A stretch of DNA of 64,000 nucleotides from Macrophomina tecta (Eukaryota > Ascomycota > Dothideomycetes > Botryosphaeriales > Botryosphaeriaceae): assembly GCA_024180945.1 (NCBI GenBank), contig JAKSGN010000036.1, positions 2,046,001-2,110,000 of the forward strand, given 5' to 3'. The notes beneath the pieces are model-generated. The model made no database searches, was not told where the DNA came from, and saw nothing but the letters and a program-made list of their open reading frames with translations. Position numbers and translations under genes: made by a program. Positions 11,385-22,734 of this stretch are shown here, piece by piece. Numbering within the stretch: position 1 is the first letter of the stretch; each line of letters opens with the position of its first letter.

Positions 11385-11588
11385 ACTGTCATCCAAGGAA
11401 TTAATGCTGTTGGGTGGGCGATCCCACCGTTTATTATCTTCGCGGCTAAGTACCACCTCTCTGTCTGGTATAAAGACGACGATATATCTGGCGATTGGGC
11501 TATCGCAGTTAGCGCCAACGGCTGGACAATAAATGAGCTTGGAGTTGCGTGGCTAAAGCACTTTAACAGGCATATAAAGGCGCGTACG
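11385..11588 (+). pseudogene. Fragment of a Fot1/pogo-like transposase DDE core
   Basis: Reads VIQGINAVGWAIPPFIIF, then KYHLSVWYKDDD and a GWTINELG stretch, collinear with residues of the 9327 transposase (VIQGVNAQGWSIPPFVIF onward) but clearly diverged. Only about 67 codons remain, without N-terminal domain or the second and third catalytic Asp. It comes from a different subfamily member than the three near-identical copies in this window. Confidence 0.75.
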
Positions 11589-11832
11589 GTGGGGACCAGC
11601 GTGTAAGGCGTCCCGGTTGCCGATTCGGTGACGATTCGTCAACGGATTACGTAATCCGTTCCGTTATGGATTGTTCTAACCGTTCCGTCCCGTCATGAGG
11701 CCCTCTGATGACGGTAAATGACAATTGATGACGGCAAATGATAATTGATGACGGCACGCTTTACTAAATCGAGTAATTCTCATGTTGTTGATGTTATGCA
11801 AACGGTGCAAACATGCCTAGTACTAATGAGGC

Positions 11833-12467
11833 TAGTGAGATTTGTCCCCAACGTTTTGAGATTTGTCCCCAAGATGAGATTTGTCCCCAACGCTAGCCAT
11901 ACCTTAACTAGCGCCAAAATAAATTACAACCATCAATGTGCATCGATGTCTAGACCTCGAAATAGAGGCTAATACTTGCTCAAAATCTTCTACTGATGTC
12001 GAGGTCTCTTACGCGGTCCAAGAGTTTTCCATGCCTCTGAAGCCGCCATTGCTGCAGCGCGCTTAGGCCGCGGCGTAGGTACATCTTGAGGCTCAATAAG
12101 TGCATTCTGAGCATCGACTTGCGCAGATCTCTTAGCATAGAAAGCCTCCATATCTCTAAAATGATAGTTCCACGCCATAGTTGGAGTATAAGAAGCAAAA
12201 AGCCGTAACCATGCTGCATGCCATGCGTCTTGAGCGCGTCATACGCTTCTTCGTAGGAGCCGTAGAGCAGGTCTGGAGGGGCCGCAATGTCTCCCATGTT
12301 GTTTAAGAACAAGAAAACAAACTTTAGCACCCACGTGCTTCGATGACTGTCTACCTGCGGCAGAGACGCGGTGGTGTCGCGGTGGTTTCGCGTTCGTAAA
12401 TTACGCGCTAAGCCAGGTTAAGGAAAGTAACATCCACTAGCACTAGCGTTGGGGACAAATCTCACTA
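11833..12467 (-). mobile_element. TIR element with MULE-like coding remnant (non-autonomous)
   Basis: Inverted ends read GTGAGATTTGTCCCCAACG, with TA outside each (11833-11834 and 12466-12467). The left end carries three tandem TGAGATTTGTCCCCAA units, the right end one. A minus-strand frame starts at 12294 with MGDIAAPPDLL, then YGSYEEAYDALKTHGMQHGYGF, which resembles the N-terminus of fungal MULE transposases, then jumps frame to a basic C-terminal tail ending at 11990. The catalytic middle is missing. The superfamily is tentative: TA flanks would also fit Tc1/mariner. Confidence 0.5.
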
Positions 12468-12472
12468 GCCTA

Positions 12473-12897
12473 ACGTGTTTCACCAGTGAGCTGCGCACCC
12501 CAGTGAGCTGCGCACCGCGTTTCTCACCAAAAATCGTAAATTTGGCAGCACAGTACCTCCACAACCACTAGATAACAACTTCTAAAACTCTACGGATAAG
12601 TTTGCACATATATTCCACTATTCCCCTCTTAAATTTATAAGAATGCGTCAAGTGGCCATGGAGATATATAATTTCGGACCCCAAAATCTGCTCCAATTCT
12701 TGCATGTCAACACTCACCCTGTCAATCACTCTAAAAATGAGAAAGAGAAAACATTGAACGTATAAAAGCTTAATAATAGAATTTTGGCAGTTTTTATTAG
12801 GTGACTGTGGAGATATCGTGCTGCCAAATTTACATTTTTTGGTGAGAAAACGCGGTGCGCAGCTCACTGGGGTGCGCAGCTCACTGGTGAAACACGT
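12473..12897. mobile_element. 425-base MITE with 58-base inverted repeats, TA target
   Basis: The ends are long inverted repeats: ACGTGTTTCACCAGTGAGCT at the left, with GTGAGCTGCGCACC present twice, mirrored at 12840-12897. TA flanks it at 12471-12472 and 12898-12899. The interior has no coding capacity. The layout (ACGT start, duplicated subunit inside each end, TA duplication) is that of the Fot1/pogo elements here, so a pogo-type transposase probably mobilised it. It sits within 5 bases of the preceding TIR element's end. Confidence 0.8.
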
Positions 12898-13664
12898 TAT
12901 CTAAAGTCGTGTGTGAAAAATTTTCGGCGGTCGGCGAAATTGACAGTTAAGCTGTAAAACCTGATAATCACGTGCGTCTCGAGGATCGCCAACCTCGTCT
13001 CTCCTCTCCCCGCACCCACTTGACACCACACCCTTTCTTCCCAACAACCCGGCCTTTCCTCACTTAAATCCCCGTTTACTACGCCAGCGATTCCGTGCGG
13101 CCTTTCGATCCAAGCCATCAGCCCACCGCCCTTTTGCAGCCATCGAGCCTGGGCGCTCATTGGCAGCTCTTTCGAGTCGAAACGCGGCCGCCATCTGCTC
13201 TCCCCACTCCTCCTTCCCCTGCTTCTCTTTCCTACCGTCGAGCCAACGCCTTCGTCCTCCGCTGCATCTCACACCCCCGCTCCCTCTGTATTCCTGTCCT
13301 CACCGCCATTACATCAGGCACGACCGGGGCCAGAGATCGTTCGAATCTCAGCAAGCACCCGCTTCACGCCTCAACCACGACGACCATCACTGGTACGCAC
13401 GAAATGATATAATACAATCGATATTGGCAAAGAGTCAGGGTGGCTCCGCGAAAGCCCGGTTGGGTGGATGGGGTAGGTAGCGGCTCGGTGGGTTTGTTGA
13501 AGCTGGATGGCTGGGATAGATGGGGGAGGACGGGCAGCCGCTGCACTGACACATATCGCGCAGGCTGGACTACCCTCTCCTCCTACCTGTCCCGCTTGTC
13601 CTCTTTACAACAACTTGCCGACGGTGCGCATTCACGCGTCTCTTTTCAGCGCTGGGAGAGATCC
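12898..13664. other. Upstream region, no supported gene
   Basis: Pyrimidine-rich CT tracts (13000-13060, 13200-13320) look like fungal promoter or 5' leader DNA for the gene at 14232. Overlapping open frames on both strands show no domain. Confidence 0.35.
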
Positions 13665-14082
13665 TTCATAGGGGTTCGTCCACGGGCTTCCGTGCTTGTC
13701 AGCCCGGGATGGTTCGTCACAAGCGACGACGTCAGGAGCGGGCCATGCTTCGTGCACCTGGTACTCTTTTGGGAGGCTGGGGGTTCCGTAAGGGTTGCTG
13801 TCACCAGCGGCTTCTGTTCTCTGGCTCTGCGCCTGTGGCACCTTCCTTTGCATGGCAGCGTGGTGCTTCTTGCTTCATAGGGGTCCGTCGACGTGCTTCC
13901 GTGCTTGTCAGCGTGGGAGGGCTTGCTGTAGGCGACGACGTCAGGAGCGGGCCATGCTTCGTGCACCTGGTACTCTTTTGGGAGGCTGGGGGTTCCGTAA
14001 GGGTTGCTGTCACCAGCGGCTTCTGTTCTCTGGCTCTGCGGTTGCGGCCCCTTCCATTGCGTGGCAGCGTGAAGGTCCTTGC
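13665..14082. repeat. Tandem duplication, two 209-base units
   Basis: Unit one is 13665-13873 and unit two 13874-14082. The stretch from GTCAGGAGCGGGCCATGC (13731; again 13940) to CTCTGGCTCTGCG is essentially unchanged, while the unit ends differ by a few bases. Open frames through both units are a by-product of the 209-base period. It lies about 150 bases upstream of the 14232 gene. Confidence 0.8.
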
Positions 14083-14231
14083 AGAGTCAAGTCGAGGCTG
14101 CTTGGGCAATCAACTTGCCGGAAGCCTGGGTGGGTGGGCATCTCCGCGCATTGTCGTGGAGGGTTATCAAATTTTCCCCTGTCCTTGGCAGTAGGATAGG
14201 CCATGAACATCGCTGATACTTCTGTAGAACC

Positions 14232-15675
14232 ATGGCCTCGGCATCCGCTATTGCATCGGAGGACTGTCATTTTTCACCGGGTGCTCCGACTGTCGTCCAG
14301 TGGGTCAGCAGCAATGGCGCCACACAATCCATCGGTACCAAACCTACGCATCCGGTCTTCGCATTCATCATCACTCATATCTCACCGGAGACGGCGTTCT
14401 TCGGCCTCCGTACTCATATTGGATTGAAGGAAGGTGGAAAGACAAAGACAACGATCAATGTCTTCATCTATCCCGAGCACATCACACACTTGGCATTAAA
14501 GGATCCCGACTCACATCCAGTACCAGTTCTGAATGCTTTCACCAGTCGGATTCCCCAATACAAATCTCCGGAGGACATCGTTGGCTTGACATTCTCGCTG
14601 CAGAGGCCTGCGACTGCCGTTGGCCCCTCCAATGCAACCCGTCTTTCACCGAAGACAAAACCCTCAGAGGATTTCTTGATTTCTCTGAACTCGCTGGTGC
14701 AAGCAACCGAAGTGACCATGTTCATCCCGAAGAACAACAATCACGTGGGCCGTATCAAGTCACTTTGCATTAAAGCATGCAACGGTGGATTGAAAGCAAG
14801 TCCCTATGAGTATTCCCTGCCAAGGCTATACAGCGGATCCGGCGGTAAAGACATAAGAGATTTACTCTCGCGCTTTCGCGAGCCATCGGAAGGCCCACCA
14901 TCGTACGATGAGCTTGCTTTGTCATCACCGGCGCCACCGCCACTGAGAAGAGGGCGGCGAAAACGTGAGTATATTTTGATTCCGTGATACTGTCCCCTAT
15001 AGAAGAATAAATACGTCTATAAATTCGATTCCTTCTATACGCCTCAAAAAGAATGCCCGTGTTCTGATCAACAATTTTCGGGTAGGCTTGTCATCCAGCC
15101 GAGGCTCTCCATCGCCGTCACCGTCTAAGAGACGGACAGGCGACCCGCCTGTCTCGGCTGCCGAGGTGCAGCTGATGAAGCAGGAATTGGCAAGACTCAC
15201 GGCCGAGGTTGCTGAACTTCGCGGTGATGCCCGTTCCCGAGAAGAAGCATCACCACCACCACCACCACGACGCAGCCCTGACACAGTGGAGCGGCTGCAG
15301 CGAGTCGAGAGCGCGGTGTCTCGTTTAGACGAACGTATGCAGCGGGTCGAGCGCACGCTCGAGCAAGCGGGGCTGCTCGTGCTGACGGACGGCCGCGTGT
15401 CGGGAGAAGGCCTGGGTGACGACAACCTGCCCACCGCGCTGGTTGTTGACCATGACCAGACGCTGCTGGACACCTTCGGCCGGCGGCTGGACGATCTGGC
15501 AGCCGATATCGACTCCGAAGTCGACGGCAAGCTCGATGACATGCTGTCGGACATTAAGGACGAGGTGCGTGGCTGGGCTCAGGAGGCGTACCAGGAACTG
15601 CTGGAGACGCGGCTGGGCGAGGTGGTGGACGAGCATTTGGCCCAGGCGGCCTGGACCGTTAGACGATGCGATTGA
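14232..15675 (+). CDS. Unknown fungal protein, two exons, coiled-coil C-terminus
   Basis: Exon 1 is 14232-14964 and exon 2 15086-15675. The 121-base intron has GTGAGT, a CTGAT branch-like site and TAG; the split codon reads Arg, giving a frame of about 440 residues. ATG lies in a good context (ACCATGG). The N-terminal 190 residues form an unassigned, probably globular domain (VFAFIITHISPETAFFGLRT). Then comes a Pro-rich segment with PPSYDEL, a PPxY motif that in other proteins binds WW domains, and a basic RRGRRKR cluster that could be a nuclear signal. Exon 2 begins Ser/Pro-rich and continues as coiled coil (heptads in VQLMKQELARLTAEVAEL and VERLQRVESAVSRLDERM). A hydrophobic segment in another frame at 15677-15750 could be a missed C-terminal exon. 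Function unknown. Confidence 0.65.
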
Positions 15676-16455
15676 ATCTTTTTTCAACCTATATATTATA
15701 CGCTGTCTTGCGATCGTAGTGGCCGCGGCGTTGTTATTTCCCAGACTGGCGATGCCGTCTATACCGCAGGCCGAAACGACATGCCGTGGTGCATCTCTTT
15801 ATCCGTGGGTTTGGGCTGATGCAAGCCACTAACCCCCAACGTAGACCAAACTCAACTCCACGTCACGCGGTGACGGTGAAGGGCCATAGAACCGCAATTT
15901 CCGTCAGCCAACTCCCCCGGGCCTCCTCCTCACTGGACGCAGCGCGTTCCGAGCGTGTATGTATGTGCTCTCAACGGCGGCCCGCGCCGCGGTCCATCCT
16001 CCCGCCTCCGGGCCTGTTCGCCGCTGCTCTCAGACATCTCAGGCATTTCAGACATGCGCTTCACCACTGCTTTCAGACACCCCCACCGCTACTCTCTCAC
16101 ACACGCTCCAACTATCAAAAGCCCAAAAACCATGCTGCCACCAGCGTCACATTAGCATCTGTAAGACTGTTTGATGGAGGTAAGGTTTCAATTGGTAGAA
16201 GTCGGCATGGGCCACCAAGAGATGGTAAGGAAGCTCCTTTTTATACCACTCATGAGGCTCAGTTCGGTTCATACTATGTACGCTATTAAATGGGGGTCTA
16301 CGCTATGGAACAGAGTTCATTTGGTTGAGGCTCTGAGCCGTGTTTTTGGTGTTCCACAACAGTGTATTACCGCATGCAGGTCGACCTCGGTTCGCGACCA
16401 ACATGCAGGGTATAACCGTACTAAACTTGGGCTAACAGCATCAGCTCTTCTCCAG
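15676..16455. other. Intergenic; possible remains of a Helitron 5' exon
   Basis: CT-rich stretch 15900-16090 and several short open frames without recognisable domains. A frame at 16171-16542 overlaps the start of the Helitron coding region in the wrong phase. GTATAA at 16410 with GGCTAAC near 16432 and CCAG at 16455 would make a plausible intron joining an upstream exon, but no Helitron N-terminal motif was found there. Confidence 0.35.
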
Positions 16456-19400
16456 TCAACTACCACGCGCTCCGAGGTCATTTCATCGTCATTCCACAAG
16501 ATCCAGGACCACTGCTCCGGATCCTGCCGAGCCCGGAATTGAGACTGCATAAGCTGATCAAGGCGTTCTGGCTAGGGAGGCGACCTCCGGCGGACGCCGA
16601 CCTGAATCCGTTCTTGCTTGTGCGGAAGGCGAAGGTCCTAGCTGCTCTGCAATACCTCGTTCGGCATAACCATCTGTACCGTGAGCTGGCCATTAACCAT
16701 GCGATGATAGATGACTGGAGCGACGATTTCATCCCACCAGAGTTGCGGGACAACGTCATCTGTCTCGACGAGCCAGACCACCATGAGCGTGAGGGGTACA
16801 CGGTGAGGCTGCAGACGGGCAACTACGAGAATGATCTCCAGGCAGCACAAGATGGAGCCTTTGACTCCGGTGACGGCGGACCTCTGATGACCGGATCTGT
16901 CTCTACGGACATCAATGGAGAACGTCAAGACCCTAATATGCGCATGCTGGACACCTTGCTCAGCGTCGTCACAAATCGATCCGCTCCTCCGAGAGACCGC
17001 CGCTCGGCTAGAAACAATCTAGCAGATATGCCCCCGCTCGATGGTCGAAGGGTACCGGCAATCTCTTACACAATCCGCGGGCAGACGACACTGGTAGACC
17101 ACTGGACCGATCCCTGTTATTTCACCGCCGCCTTCCCAACCCTGTTTCCGATGGGGATTGGGGGCCATCTAGACCAGCGTACAGCTCCGGTATCGCTGGA
17201 GGCCTTTGCCGAGTGGGCTTTGAGCCACCACAGCAGAAGGTACGCTGCTTCTGAACATTGCTCGGCTCTTCTGACAGTTGCAGGTTCGCGCGACACAGGG
17301 CCTTCATGTACCTGATATATGATGTGTTGCAGCTCCGAAAGTCATCACTTGGGAATACTTTCCTCATCAAAAGTCAGCATTGGAGGTCTGCGGTGGATGA
17401 CATCGCCTCCCTGACGGTCGACCAGCTGCAAAATGCAGCCAAGGCCGTTGCGGCCGGCCAACAAATCCAGGAACCCGCCATTCGTCGACTTCTGCGGAAT
17501 ATCGAGACCATCGGGATGCAGGTCCCCGGATCCTTCGCCCAGAAGCTGCGGATGCGCTCCGAGATTCGAGGGCTAATCGCACGGTATGGGATGCCTGCAT
17601 TTTGGTTGACCATCAACCCCTCGGACTTGCGAAATCCCCTGGTTCTGATCTTGGCTGGTGTAGAGTACTCCGGGGACATCTTCGCGGCTGCAAATGCTGC
17701 CATCCGTGAGGCGGCGGCCACCTCCAACCCGGTGGCAGTTGCGCAGTTCTTCCATCACATCTGCAAAGCCGTCCTGGACGGCCTTCTCGCCACTAATACC
17801 GGCCGCATTGGCATCCTTGGCGATCTCTCCAATCATTTTGCCGTCGTTGAGACCAACGGCCGAGGCATGCTGCACCTGCACGCACTGGCATGGGCTAGAG
17901 GCAACCTTGGCTTCACTACTTTGCGGAACCGACTCCTCAATGACGATCGGTTTGCCGCTCGGATGGTCCGCTACCTGGAATCGATCATCATGCAGGGGAT
18001 AGATGAGAGCAGCCCACAGGACCCTGAGGTGAGCCTTCCCAACATGCCACCTTCGGCGAAGGAGCAGGAATCAGATGGCGGCTTCCACCTCAGATTATCC
18101 CATGACAGCAATTCCGTGGCACGCCGAAAGCAAGTCCATTCAAGGCATCATCTCTCGACCTGCTTCAAATATCGACAAACGGGCTCGGGTAAGAATGCCT
18201 GTCGATTCGGCATGCCCCGCGATCTGGTTCCTACATCCAGGGTGGATGAGCTGGGACTGATTCACCTCGCTCGAAATCATGGCTGGATCAACCCGTGGAA
18301 CCCGGCCATCGCTAGCTGTGTCCGTTCGAATCAAGACATCTCTTGGATCCCGACCGTCTCGAAATCGTTGTCTCTGATCTACTACATCACCAACTACGCC
18401 ACAAAAGACGATGTCCCCCCATGGCAGATGGTGGCGAAGGCGGCTTTGTTGAAGCAGTCCATTGAGAAGGCCAAGGTTGCTGAGCCGCCGACAGCGACAG
18501 ACCTGCGGCTTCGAGAGAAGGGTACGGACAATTTTGCACTGCGCTGCTTCAACACCCTCTCCCACGACCGCGAGATCAGCGGGGTCCAGGTCGCCAGCAC
18601 TCTGCTCCAGCTCCCAACATATTACACGATCAACTACAACTTCATCCGGATCAACCTTTGGTGGTTGAGGCGGTATGCGCGCGCGATCGTTCAATCGGGC
18701 AGCCTTGAAAGCGGTAGCTCCTCTGGCCCGATGGGGGAAGAACCCTGCACGTATGAGGGAGGCGACACGACTCCCGTGAGCATATTTGACAACTATAGAT
18801 GGCGTGGCCCGCATCTGGCTCCTCTAGCGTTGTTTGAATACTGCATGCTCGTACGGACCAAGAACGCACGCGACGCTATCGCGGACGACATCGAGTTTGA
18901 CCCGATGCACCCCAGGTGTGCCACACATGTGCAGCGCCTGGCTCGCACGCCATCCCAGGTCGCCACCGTCACCTTCAATGGACAGCTGACCGAGTTCCAA
19001 GCCGCGGAAGACTCCGTTCCGGGAGGCCATCCGAAAACAACGGCGATCGTGAATGATCTGGCGGAGATATTGTTAGGGTTATTTGTCCCTTGGGACAACT
19101 TGTCATCTCTCATCCGACGGTACGGGACGACACGGGATGCCTGCGCTCCAGTATGGGCGATCGCAGAGCCCACGCTTCCACCGCATAACCGAGACTTTGC
19201 GAGGAACATCGAGCTGCTGCGGAAGTCCAAGGAAGACTGCGCAGCTGATGCAAAGTGGCGGGAGTCAGCAAACCGTGCCGGCGACTCCTTTGACCTCGAC
19301 GCTGACGAGCCTGAGCCTGCATATTTTGGTTGTGATGGCGAAGAAGGCGAAGAATTCTTCCACATTCAGGATGAGAGTTTCAACGCGGAGACGTTGATCG

Positions 19401-21435
19401 CAGCCTACCACTCCATTACCAGGTCATGGGATCGAGACACGCTCATCGCTGGACGACGCATCCCTACATTGGTCCATGGGACCGCCCGCACACAGAGTCT
19501 GCTGATGCAGAACCTCCAGCCACTCAACATCTCCAACCCTCCTGCATATGAGACCTCCGGCCTTAGATTCCTCCCCTCATCCACCCTCCATGGTTGGGAG
19601 TCTCGCCTGAAAGGCCTCGCCAAGTCTAGCGAAGAAGGGAATATGACTGCGGGTGCAACGCGATCTGACTTTGAACTTGACGATTTTAATTTAGAGGTTG
19701 GGGATGGCATCCTCCACCCCGTGTTGACTGGATCGGACATGATTCCCGCTCTCGCGGACCGCCAGTCCCAAGTTGGTGAGAACCCCACCGGCGCCTCTCT
19801 TACTTCACTAGTCACTGAGCACATTCCCCTCAATAGGAAGCAGCGGCTAGTCGTGGAGAGGGTGCTATCTGAAGCGCTGGCCTGGGCGGATCATCCCTAT
19901 GATGCGTCGAAGCGGCAGCAGACCCTCCTTTACGTTGGAGGCGAAGGCGGCGTGGGTAAGAGCCAGGTCATCAAGGGGATTGTGGCTGGCATGCATCTCA
20001 TCCGACGCAAAGACGAGGTCATGCTCATGGCCCCGACCGGCGCCGCGGCCGACAACATCGGCGGGAACACATACCACACATCTCTGGGCATCTCCATTGA
20101 TCGCTCACGGGGCTCGGCGATGAAGTCTCGGGTGAGAAGACTCTGGGCCCGCAAGACAATCATGATCATCGATGAGGCGAGCATGGTGGATCTCGGCATG
20201 CTCGGCGTGATTGACAATCACTGCAAGATCGCCCGGTCCCTGGACAAAAGTTCGACTGATCTTTTTGGCGGGCTTCCCGTCGTGATCCTTATGGGCGACT
20301 TTTTCCAATTTCCACCCGTTCGCGCGCCAGCATTGTGGAAGGAACCAAGACACGGCAACGAAAAAGACGAGGACGGTCGACTGATCTGGCATCGGTTCCG
20401 ACATGTGATCATCTTGGACGAGCAGATGAGACAGGCGGACGACCCACCATTTCGGCACCTGCTGTCCCGAGCGAGGGCAGGCGCCTTCACCGAAGATGAC
20501 TTATCCTTGCTTAACTCCAAAGCCATCACATCCCTGGTCACACCTCAATTGGAGACTGCCACCGCCGTCGTCAAGCTGAACTCTCTTCGACACCAGGTGA
20601 ACCGTATTCGAATGGAGCACTTCGCCCGAACTCGACGCCAAAAGATCTATGTCTTCCCAGCCCTCCATACCCGGACCAAGTCCACTGGACCGACGAACCT
20701 GCGACTCCGTGCGGATGACTTGCTTCGCCAGCCTGACCAAGGAACCAAGATCCCCTTCCCTGGCCTCTTTCTGTACACCCTGAATATGCCCGCCGTAATA
20801 CTCACCAACGTCTGCACACTTCTAGGCCAGGTCAATGGAGCGGCGGGAACTGCTGTAGGCGTCGTGGTAAATCCGACCGGCAAGTCTGTGTTCCTACGAG
20901 AATCATGATCACATCTAACCCCTCCCCACTAGCTGAATTCTTCGAGATCGACGACCTCTACGTCATTTGCACCAAACCTCCCACTTGTGTTTTATTTAGA
21001 CAGGACAAATCGAAGGCGTCTGGATTCGAAGACCTTGAGCCTTCAGTCATGCCTGTTTTCCCATCAGAGCGGTCTATCACCGTGAAAGGCTTCTCCGTGC
21101 GAAGACAACAAGTTCCAATGTGCCCGGCATTCTGCCTCACCGACTACAAAGTACAGAGTTCGACACTCTCGGCTGCGATCCTCGACCTCAAGGATGACCC
21201 TGCAAGACGGGGCCAAGATGGTCACAGGAAGTATTGCTCGACATATGTCCAGCTGTCCAGACTTCGATCGTCCAAAGGGCTTCACATCCTGCAGAAGATC
21301 GACATGACAGACCTCCGATTCGGACCCGATCCTCGATTACTAACTGAAATGCAAAGACTCCAAGAGCTTGAAAAGGAAACAATTGCTGCATGGCACGACC
21401 CAAAAACTGTACTCCATCCAACGAAATGGACTTAA
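16456..21435 (+). CDS. Helitron Rep/helicase transposase, apparently 5' truncated
   Basis: Coding runs 16456-17239, 17284-20879 and 20933-21435. The 44-base intron (GTACGC to CAG) restores HHSRR-FARHRAFM. The 53-base second intron starts GCAAGT and ends CTAG with a CTAAC branch site, joining VVVNPT to AEFFEIDD. The protein has the Helitron-like N region (RGHFIVIPQDPGPLL, GRRPPADADLNPFLLVRK), the Rep HUH motif (MLHLHALAW) and paired tyrosines (YYITNYATK). Its PIF1-type helicase shows Walker A GGEGGVGKSQ, Walker B IIDEAS, GDFFQFPP and a C-terminal KVQSSTLSAAILDL region. Helitrons move by rolling-circle replication. All major catalytic motifs are intact, but the start of the N domain and a clear 5' TC end or 3' CTRR hairpin were not found. 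The first ATG in frame is at 16539, inside the domain. Confidence 0.85.
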
Positions 21436-21575
21436 GTCACGTAAGACTGCAAGATATTAATTCTGTAGGTAGCTTTGACCTGGAAAATTTACTTACCCCT
21501 CTCAGCTGCTGTCCCTGTCCAACATAACATTAGCCCATCGTTACTAACACACCTCGCTGCAAATTTCTCGACTCA

Positions 21576-22166
21576 CTACTGCGTTCCTCCAGTAGGCGGT
21601 GCTGTCCGGACATTGGAAGTACAAATCTGCTTATGAACTTTCCAGTCTGCCTTCTGGTGCTCCTTTCCACAGTATGCCACAACTTGACAACGCGCACATC
21701 TCTTCGTCGCTTCAGTCTTTCCACATATTTTGCAAGGCATGATTTCCATAGGAGCCCTCGGTGCCGAAACTCTTTCGCTTTGATTCTCTTGTACGATCGT
21801 ACTCATCATGCCCTGGATTTGCTGCCGTGTCCGGATTTCGCATTCGCCTTTGCCGCATACGGGATCGACCCATATAGAAACGAAAGGATCCTCCACAGTG
21901 TGAAGCCAAGACATGGGGGTGTACAAAATTTTCGCTGTGTGCGAGCCACAATTTCCACATAGAGGATTCGAAGCTGCGCGACAGGCGGCTTCGTGTTCTT
22001 CCGTGATAGGCTGTAGTACACTCACAAAGCTATTAACATACCCCGGATCATCTTGTGCGGCTTGAGCATCTGCTATCACGAGACTGCGGGGAATATTGTG
22101 AATGAACTTGAGCTTTTCGGGAGCCTTTGCGCAGTGGAATTCGAAGCGAGCCGGGCAGGTGGCCAT
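21576..22166 (-). CDS. MYND zinc-finger protein
   Basis: A 196-residue frame. The C-terminal MYND finger is complete: C145, C148, C157, C160, C166, H170, H178 and C182, with the usual YC and WKVHKQIC surroundings. MYND domains bind two zinc ions and short proline-containing peptides in partner proteins. The N-terminal part has additional cysteines (LCGNCG, VCGKGEC) that could form a second zinc site, and FIHNIPRSLVI resembles other small fungal MYND proteins. No intron is required. It lies tail to tail with the Helitron gene, 140 bases away. The partner and process are unknown. Confidence 0.8.
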   Translation of the reverse strand: MATCPARFEFHCAKAPEKLKFIHNIPRSLVIADAQAAQDDPGYVNSFVSVLQPITEEHEAACRAASNPLCGNCGSHTAKILYTPMSWLHTVEDPFVSIWVDPVCGKGECEIRTRQQIQGMMSTIVQENQSERVSAPRAPMEIMPCKICGKTEATKRCARCQVVAYCGKEHQKADWKVHKQICTSNVRTAPPTGGTQ

Positions 22167-22734
22167 GATTCCAAATGGATTCTGGCTAATTCATTTGCTG
22201 CTTTGCTTTTGCTGCAGACGCTGACGATTTGTCGTCTCCTGGATGAACGCGGTAATGCAGAGCAGTGGGGAGAAATGAGTCCAAATAGAGTTCGAGAATT
22301 GAGGCTATACTTCTGGACAAAACCGCAGGGTTCCCCGCCTTCTTATTCTCGCTTGCAAAAACGTTGGCGGTCTTGGCACAACAACGACTCGCGGCCTCGA
22401 GAGCACAACAAGACAATTATCCACCTATTACTCCACAACGAGTGGCCAGTTCTGTGTGCTTTAATGCGCAATGGCTGGGCCTACACGGGCGCAATCTAGC
22501 AAGGCTAAAAACAAGCCAAATCGATGGCCAGTTCGTGGGAAGGGAGGGCGGATAATCCGCTGGGAGACTCAAAACGATGGTACTACCTTCTGCTTAATTA
22601 CCAGCCACTCAATAGTGATTTAATTCAGCTTACTTAGCCGTAGGTACTTCTGTTACTAGGAGCGAGGACGATCAGCAGGCTGGCGATCCTGACGAACAAG
22701 CCCTCGAGGCTGCAAAGGTCCTTAATGACCTAGG
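22167..22734. other. Intergenic, no supported gene
   Basis: A plus-strand open frame (22053-22499) overlaps the MYND start and has no recognisable domain. 22570-22734 shows nothing. Confidence 0.35.

Noticed and set aside
13160..14199. Several 100-160 codon frames across the tandem duplication
   Set aside because: They are produced by the 209-base repeat and read in different frames in each unit.
22053..22499. 148-codon plus-strand frame
   Set aside because: It overlaps the MYND gene antisense, and its remainder has no domain.
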